The notes beneath the pieces are model-generated. The model made no database searches and was not told the origin of the DNA. It saw only the letters and a program-made list of their open reading frames with translations. A DNA stretch of 41,469 nucleotides from a virus. The stretch is taken from positions 1 through 41,469 of the IMG/VR virus record IMGVR_UViG_3300030090_001255. One strand, 5' to 3'. The position numbers were made by a program, and so were the translations under genes. This document shows positions 38,652 to 41,469 of the stretch, one piece after another. Numbering within the stretch: position 1 is the stretch's first letter; the number at the start of each line of letters is the position of its first letter.

Positions 38652-39640
38652 TATCCATAACTCAAGTTATTTATTGTTACTGGTTCAGGATACCTAGCTC
38701 TTAAATCTTTTCTAGCTTGTTGTATTAATGCTCTTTGATATGCCAATAAAGAGTTTCTTATCCTAGATGCAGATTCTACAGGAAAGGATTGTGTAGCTAA
38801 TTGGTCTGATATGTAGTCTGTAGTAGCTGTTGGTATATCTCTACCTGCCATTATTTGTGCTGCAACACCTGCCATAATTATTGGTTCATATTCACTTTCT
38901 AAACCTATTTCAGCTAGTGTATTATCTTCTGCAGTTGGTTCTACAAACTTCTTTTTAAATGTGATATACACTGTATGGCCTGCGTTTACGTTATACACTT
39001 GAACAGCATTTACTTTGTTAGGTCCATTGTTACTATATGTTATGGTTTGTGATACACCATCCGAATCTGTATAAGTAAATGGGTTAGGTAGGTCTACAAG
39101 TTCTACTGTAACACCTGAATATACAATACCTGTGTCATCTGTACCTGCAGAAAAATCTGTATATTGAGATATAGCTTTTATTGGAGCTATTAAGTAATTA
39201 TCATTTGTACCACTCAATGGGATATACCCAACTTTAGCTGATACTTGTTTAGTTTCTACTGCAAATAATGTAGGATATAAATTTTTTATTTGGTCACATA
39301 CAGCATCAAATACATTTTTACGTGGGAATGGTGGTGAAATTTTAATTAAATCACCTGCAGTATGTGCTGCTGCAGTTGTACCTCTTGCACCTCTAGTTAC
39401 GGTAACTGTGTTAGTTACAGCGTTTAAATCTGTACACAACATAAGTTCTTGATTTATTTCAATGACAGTACCTGCATCCATAGCATCTTCTTCTTCTACA
39501 GATAACAAGTCACCATTAAAAGTTAAAGTTGTTACTGAATTGTTTATGCCTGTAGATAGTGTCGTATAACTAACTAGGTCGTCCATAGGTTCAAGATATT
39601 CCCTGTAGGTTCTATCTACTAGGTTACCAATATTGCTCAT
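38651..39640 (-). CDS. Head-tail adaptor-like protein
   Basis: 329 residues. A beta-rich part (TTLTFNGDLLSVEEEDAMDAG; VTRGARGTTAAAHTAGDLIK) has the repetitive Thr/Ala pattern common to phage adaptor and fibre base proteins, followed by a helical C-terminus (NSLLAYQRALIQQARKDLR). Position between a small beta protein and the nozzle-like gene supports an adaptor or connector. Medium confidence on the role. Confidence 0.62.
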   Translation of the reverse strand: MSNIGNLVDRTYREYLEPMDDLVSYTTLSTGINNSVTTLTFNGDLLSVEEEDAMDAGTVIEINQELMLCTDLNAVTNTVTVTRGARGTTAAAHTAGDLIKISPPFPRKNVFDAVCDQIKNLYPTLFAVETKQVSAKVGYIPLSGTNDNYLIAPIKAISQYTDFSAGTDDTGIVYSGVTVELVDLPNPFTYTDSDGVSQTITYSNNGPNKVNAVQVYNVNAGHTVYITFKKKFVEPTAEDNTLAEIGLESEYEPIIMAGVAAQIMAGRDIPTATTDYISDQLATQSFPVESASRIRNSLLAYQRALIQQARKDLRARYPEPVTINNLSYG

Positions 39641-39648
39641 TGGGTCTC

Positions 39649-39981
39649 CTAACTATGTCTAAAGTGTAATATTATTTTTCTATCTGCAGCTTCGTTTCCA
39701 TCAGAGGTAACTCTTATGTAACCATTACTGGCAAAGGCCCAACCTGATGGGTCAACTCTAACAATGTCTCCTGCTGATACTGTGTAGCTTACATCAGTTC
39801 CATCTGTTTCTTTAACATCAACAAATGTTGAATTGTCCATTGAGAAATCAAATGTTATAGTTGAACCTGTCATAGCTGCAGGAAATTGTATACCACAAAG
39901 TAACATACCTTCTGTTTGAACTCCAAGAGAGTTATTGTTGTCTGCAGAAATATCTATTAAAGCCTGTTTTGATTTAATCAT
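39649..39981 (-). CDS. Small beta-rich protein after the capsid gene
   Basis: 110 residues, beta-rich: GMLLCGIQFPAAMTGSTITF, FDFSMDNSTFVDVKETDG and DRKIILHFRHS. Size and place right after the major capsid gene suggest a head decoration or completion protein. No named family. A hairpin at 40001-40030 between it and the capsid gene may make its expression lower than that of the capsid. Confidence 0.65.
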   Translation of the reverse strand: MIKSKQALIDISADNNNSLGVQTEGMLLCGIQFPAAMTGSTITFDFSMDNSTFVDVKETDGTDVSYTVSAGDIVRVDPSGWAFASNGYIRVTSDGNEAADRKIILHFRHS

Positions 39982-40000
39982 ATCTTCCTTACTATAGCAG

Positions 40001-40030
40001 AAGAAAAGGGTGGAGGTGGAGTTCCACCCT
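40001..40030 (-). terminator. Terminator-like hairpin after the capsid gene
   Basis: On the minus strand AGGGTGG (from 40030) and CCACCCT (to 40007) form seven perfect pairs, then TTTTCTTC follows. It is 14 bases after the capsid stop. A partial terminator here would let the capsid be made in excess over the downstream genes, a common phage arrangement. Confidence 0.62.
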
Positions 40031-40044
40031 AATCTTCAAATTGT

Positions 40045-41169
40045 TTATGCTACTGCTTGAATTTTGCAGTGATATGAAGGAGGTCCGAACTCGAATCCCA
40101 TCTCCATATAAATTGCTTTACCAATTCTAGCATTGGCATCTTGGTCTAAGTCACGTACGAACACAGTACCAAATCCTGGGATGTTGGTAAATACTGGTTG
40201 TATGTAAGCTAAGTCTAAGATGAAAGCAGTTCCTGTTGGCATAACATCAGGGTCAATAACCATAAGTCCGATTGAACCGAATGGTGTAATGATTGTGTCA
40301 ATGTCAACACCTGCAACACTTCTATCTCTAGGAATGATTGCACCTGCTATATCAACTGTACCTTTAACAAGCTCGTTGTTAAGGTCTAGTAATTGTTTTG
40401 GACTAACACATAATACAGGGTTTGTCATTGGTGCGTGGTTGTCATACATTCTCTTTAATGACTCTGAAATAGTCTTAAAGGATATAACTTGTGCCGTACC
40501 AGTTCCGTCTCCTGCTGTGTCGTTGTAGTAGCAGTTACCGCCTAATGGGTTGACTGCTGCAGAGTTGTTGGCGTTCTTGTTTATGGTAATCCATACGTCA
40601 AGACCGTACATTTCTCTAGTTCCATCACCTGGGGTGGTATTAGCACCGTCAGAGAAAGAACCGTTGAATGCAAACCACTCAACTTCTCTTGCTACTTTTT
40701 CCATTGCTTTTTCCATTTGGAAAGCAAACTCATCTGCCACTGGGCTACCACCAAATAGTGCTAACTTGTCACCTGCTGTGTTGCCGCCTGTTCCATCAGA
40801 AAAGTTGGCAATGTTTGCAGATAAGTCGAAAGGATTTTGGTTTTGTGTAGATGCTAAAGCTGTGTATGTCATTTGTACACCCTTGTGGAAAATCTGAGTT
40901 ACATAAGTATATGCAGCTCTGTCTCTTCCAAGATATTCTGTAGGTGTAGAACCCTCTTGACCTTTAGTTGGTTCTGAAGAAACGGTTGCATTATCTTCTA
41001 CTTGGACTTGCCAAAATGTAGAGTTTAATGTTTTGCCGCCATTCAAACCACCAACTGCAGTAAGTAGAGGTGTTCTTTGACCACCAACTTTAAACAATTC
41101 ACCAGTGAAGTTATTAATATGTTGAGCATAAATTGTAGTGCTTGATGCACCTAAGCTAATTGCTCCCAT
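40045..41169 (-). CDS. Major capsid protein (DUF5309/SU10-like)
   Basis: 374 residues. N-terminal segment GELFKVGGQRTPLLTAVGGL, then NSTFWQVQVEDNATVSSEP, TYVTQIFHKGVQMTYTALAS and a long helix (EKAMEKVAREVEWFAFNGSF) match the layout of the DUF5309/SU10-like HK97-fold capsids; the C-terminal domain has GFGTVFVRDLDQDANARIGK. Position after the scaffold, size and strong AGGAGA ribosome site agree. It would assemble the shell with the scaffold and portal. A terminator-like hairpin follows. Confidence 0.88.
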   Translation of the reverse strand: MGAISLGASSTTIYAQHINNFTGELFKVGGQRTPLLTAVGGLNGGKTLNSTFWQVQVEDNATVSSEPTKGQEGSTPTEYLGRDRAAYTYVTQIFHKGVQMTYTALASTQNQNPFDLSANIANFSDGTGGNTAGDKLALFGGSPVADEFAFQMEKAMEKVAREVEWFAFNGSFSDGANTTPGDGTREMYGLDVWITINKNANNSAAVNPLGGNCYYNDTAGDGTGTAQVISFKTISESLKRMYDNHAPMTNPVLCVSPKQLLDLNNELVKGTVDIAGAIIPRDRSVAGVDIDTIITPFGSIGLMVIDPDVMPTGTAFILDLAYIQPVFTNIPGFGTVFVRDLDQDANARIGKAIYMEMGFEFGPPSYHCKIQAVA

Positions 41170-41193
41170 TTTTATCTTCTCCTATATAAATTA

Positions 41194-41469
41194 TTACTTG
41201 TCTTGTTCGGCTAAAGTATCTAGCATTCGCAGTTTTGCGTTCATAGAATCTTTAGCACTTGTATTTGGGTCACTTACGAAGTTCAGAAACTCTTGACCTA
41301 TGTCAACAGGTTCTGCATTTACACCAATTTTATTGAGCTGCTCTACACGTGATTGAGCTTCAACTACATTATTTGCAGGAGCTGCACTAGGTTGTTCAGA
41401 ACTACTAACTTCTCCAAACTCTTGAGCAACAAACTCCTTGATACCCTCTACTGTGACATCACCATCATA
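41194..41469 (-). CDS. Putative capsid scaffolding protein, C-terminal part
   Basis: This is the 3' part of the gene whose 5' part lies at 1-320. It reads in frame across the join and ends at the TAA at 41194-41196, with the last residues RMLDTLAEQDK. The last 128 bases of the window repeat the start, so the unique part is 41194-41341. It lies 24 bases before the capsid gene. Acidic and helical, as expected for a scaffold, though no protease or delta domain is visible. Confidence 0.72.
   Translation of the reverse strand, partial: YDGDVTVEGIKEFVAQEFGEVSSSEQPSAAPANNVVEAQSRVEQLNKIGVNAEPVDIGQEFLNFVSDPNTSAKDSMNAKLRMLDTLAEQDK
41342..41469. repeat. Terminal redundancy, right copy
   Basis: Copy of 1-128 with T instead of C at 41392. 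See the left copy for interpretation. Confidence 0.93.

Overview
This window looks like a complete, low-GC tailed-phage genome from the sea. The last 128 bases (41342-41469) repeat the first 128 (1-128) with a single synonymous difference, so the unique sequence is about 41,341 bp and the contig closes into a circle (a circular or permuted genome, or an assembly overlap). One gene, the probable capsid scaffold, is cut by the ends. The gene set points to a podovirus-like particle: large terminase, portal, a DUF5309/SU10-like major capsid protein, a 2,284-residue ejection-type protein, a virion transglycosylase, a nozzle-like protein, glycine-rich adhesin and fibre-like proteins, with no sheath, tube or tape-measure gene that I recognise. 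The host cannot be read directly. A Thr/Ser/Leu-Pro linker (TTTTSTTLP) and an r1t-like holin hint at a marine actinobacterium; this is inference.

Layout. The late genes are all on the minus strand and form one circular block. It starts near 18.5 kb and runs down through a PD-(D/E)XK-like nuclease, a run of tiny basic proteins, TerL, portal, the ejection proteins and the lysozyme. It crosses the contig ends through scaffold and capsid, then goes from 41 kb down to 29 kb through adaptor, nozzle, fibres, adhesin, a secreted very acidic protein and the lysis genes. The early genes are on the plus strand from 19.7 to 28.9 kb. They comprise a lone 149-residue gene with its own terminator, a tightly overlapping operon of small proteins (many with CxxC pairs), a MoxR-type AAA+ ATPase with a VWA protein, a second transcription unit with an HTH protein and a metallophosphoesterase, and an annealing/ssDNA-binding-like protein. 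The two strands converge on a hairpin at 28929-28968.

The most striking content is non-coding. The 1.2 kb between the divergent blocks (18501-19675) has two candidate small RNAs ending in U-runs, spaced repeats that could be an origin, a promoter, and a roughly 550-nt leader with many stems. These include a nested three-way-junction fold (19481-19569) and a mutually exclusive pair of hairpins just before the 149-residue gene. Inside the early operon (22983-23199) two 21-24 bp hairpins sit in tandem. They share their outer sequence but differ in the middle by paired compensatory changes, which is strong evidence that the RNA (or cruciform) structure is selected. A third region (26277-26382) has two interleaved stems followed by a strong terminator.

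No DNA polymerase, primase, helicase, RNA polymerase, integrase, tRNA or CRISPR array was recognised, so the phage probably depends on the host replisome and RNA polymerase. The AAA+/VWA pair, the small zinc-ribbon proteins and the structured RNAs are the likeliest tools for redirecting the host.
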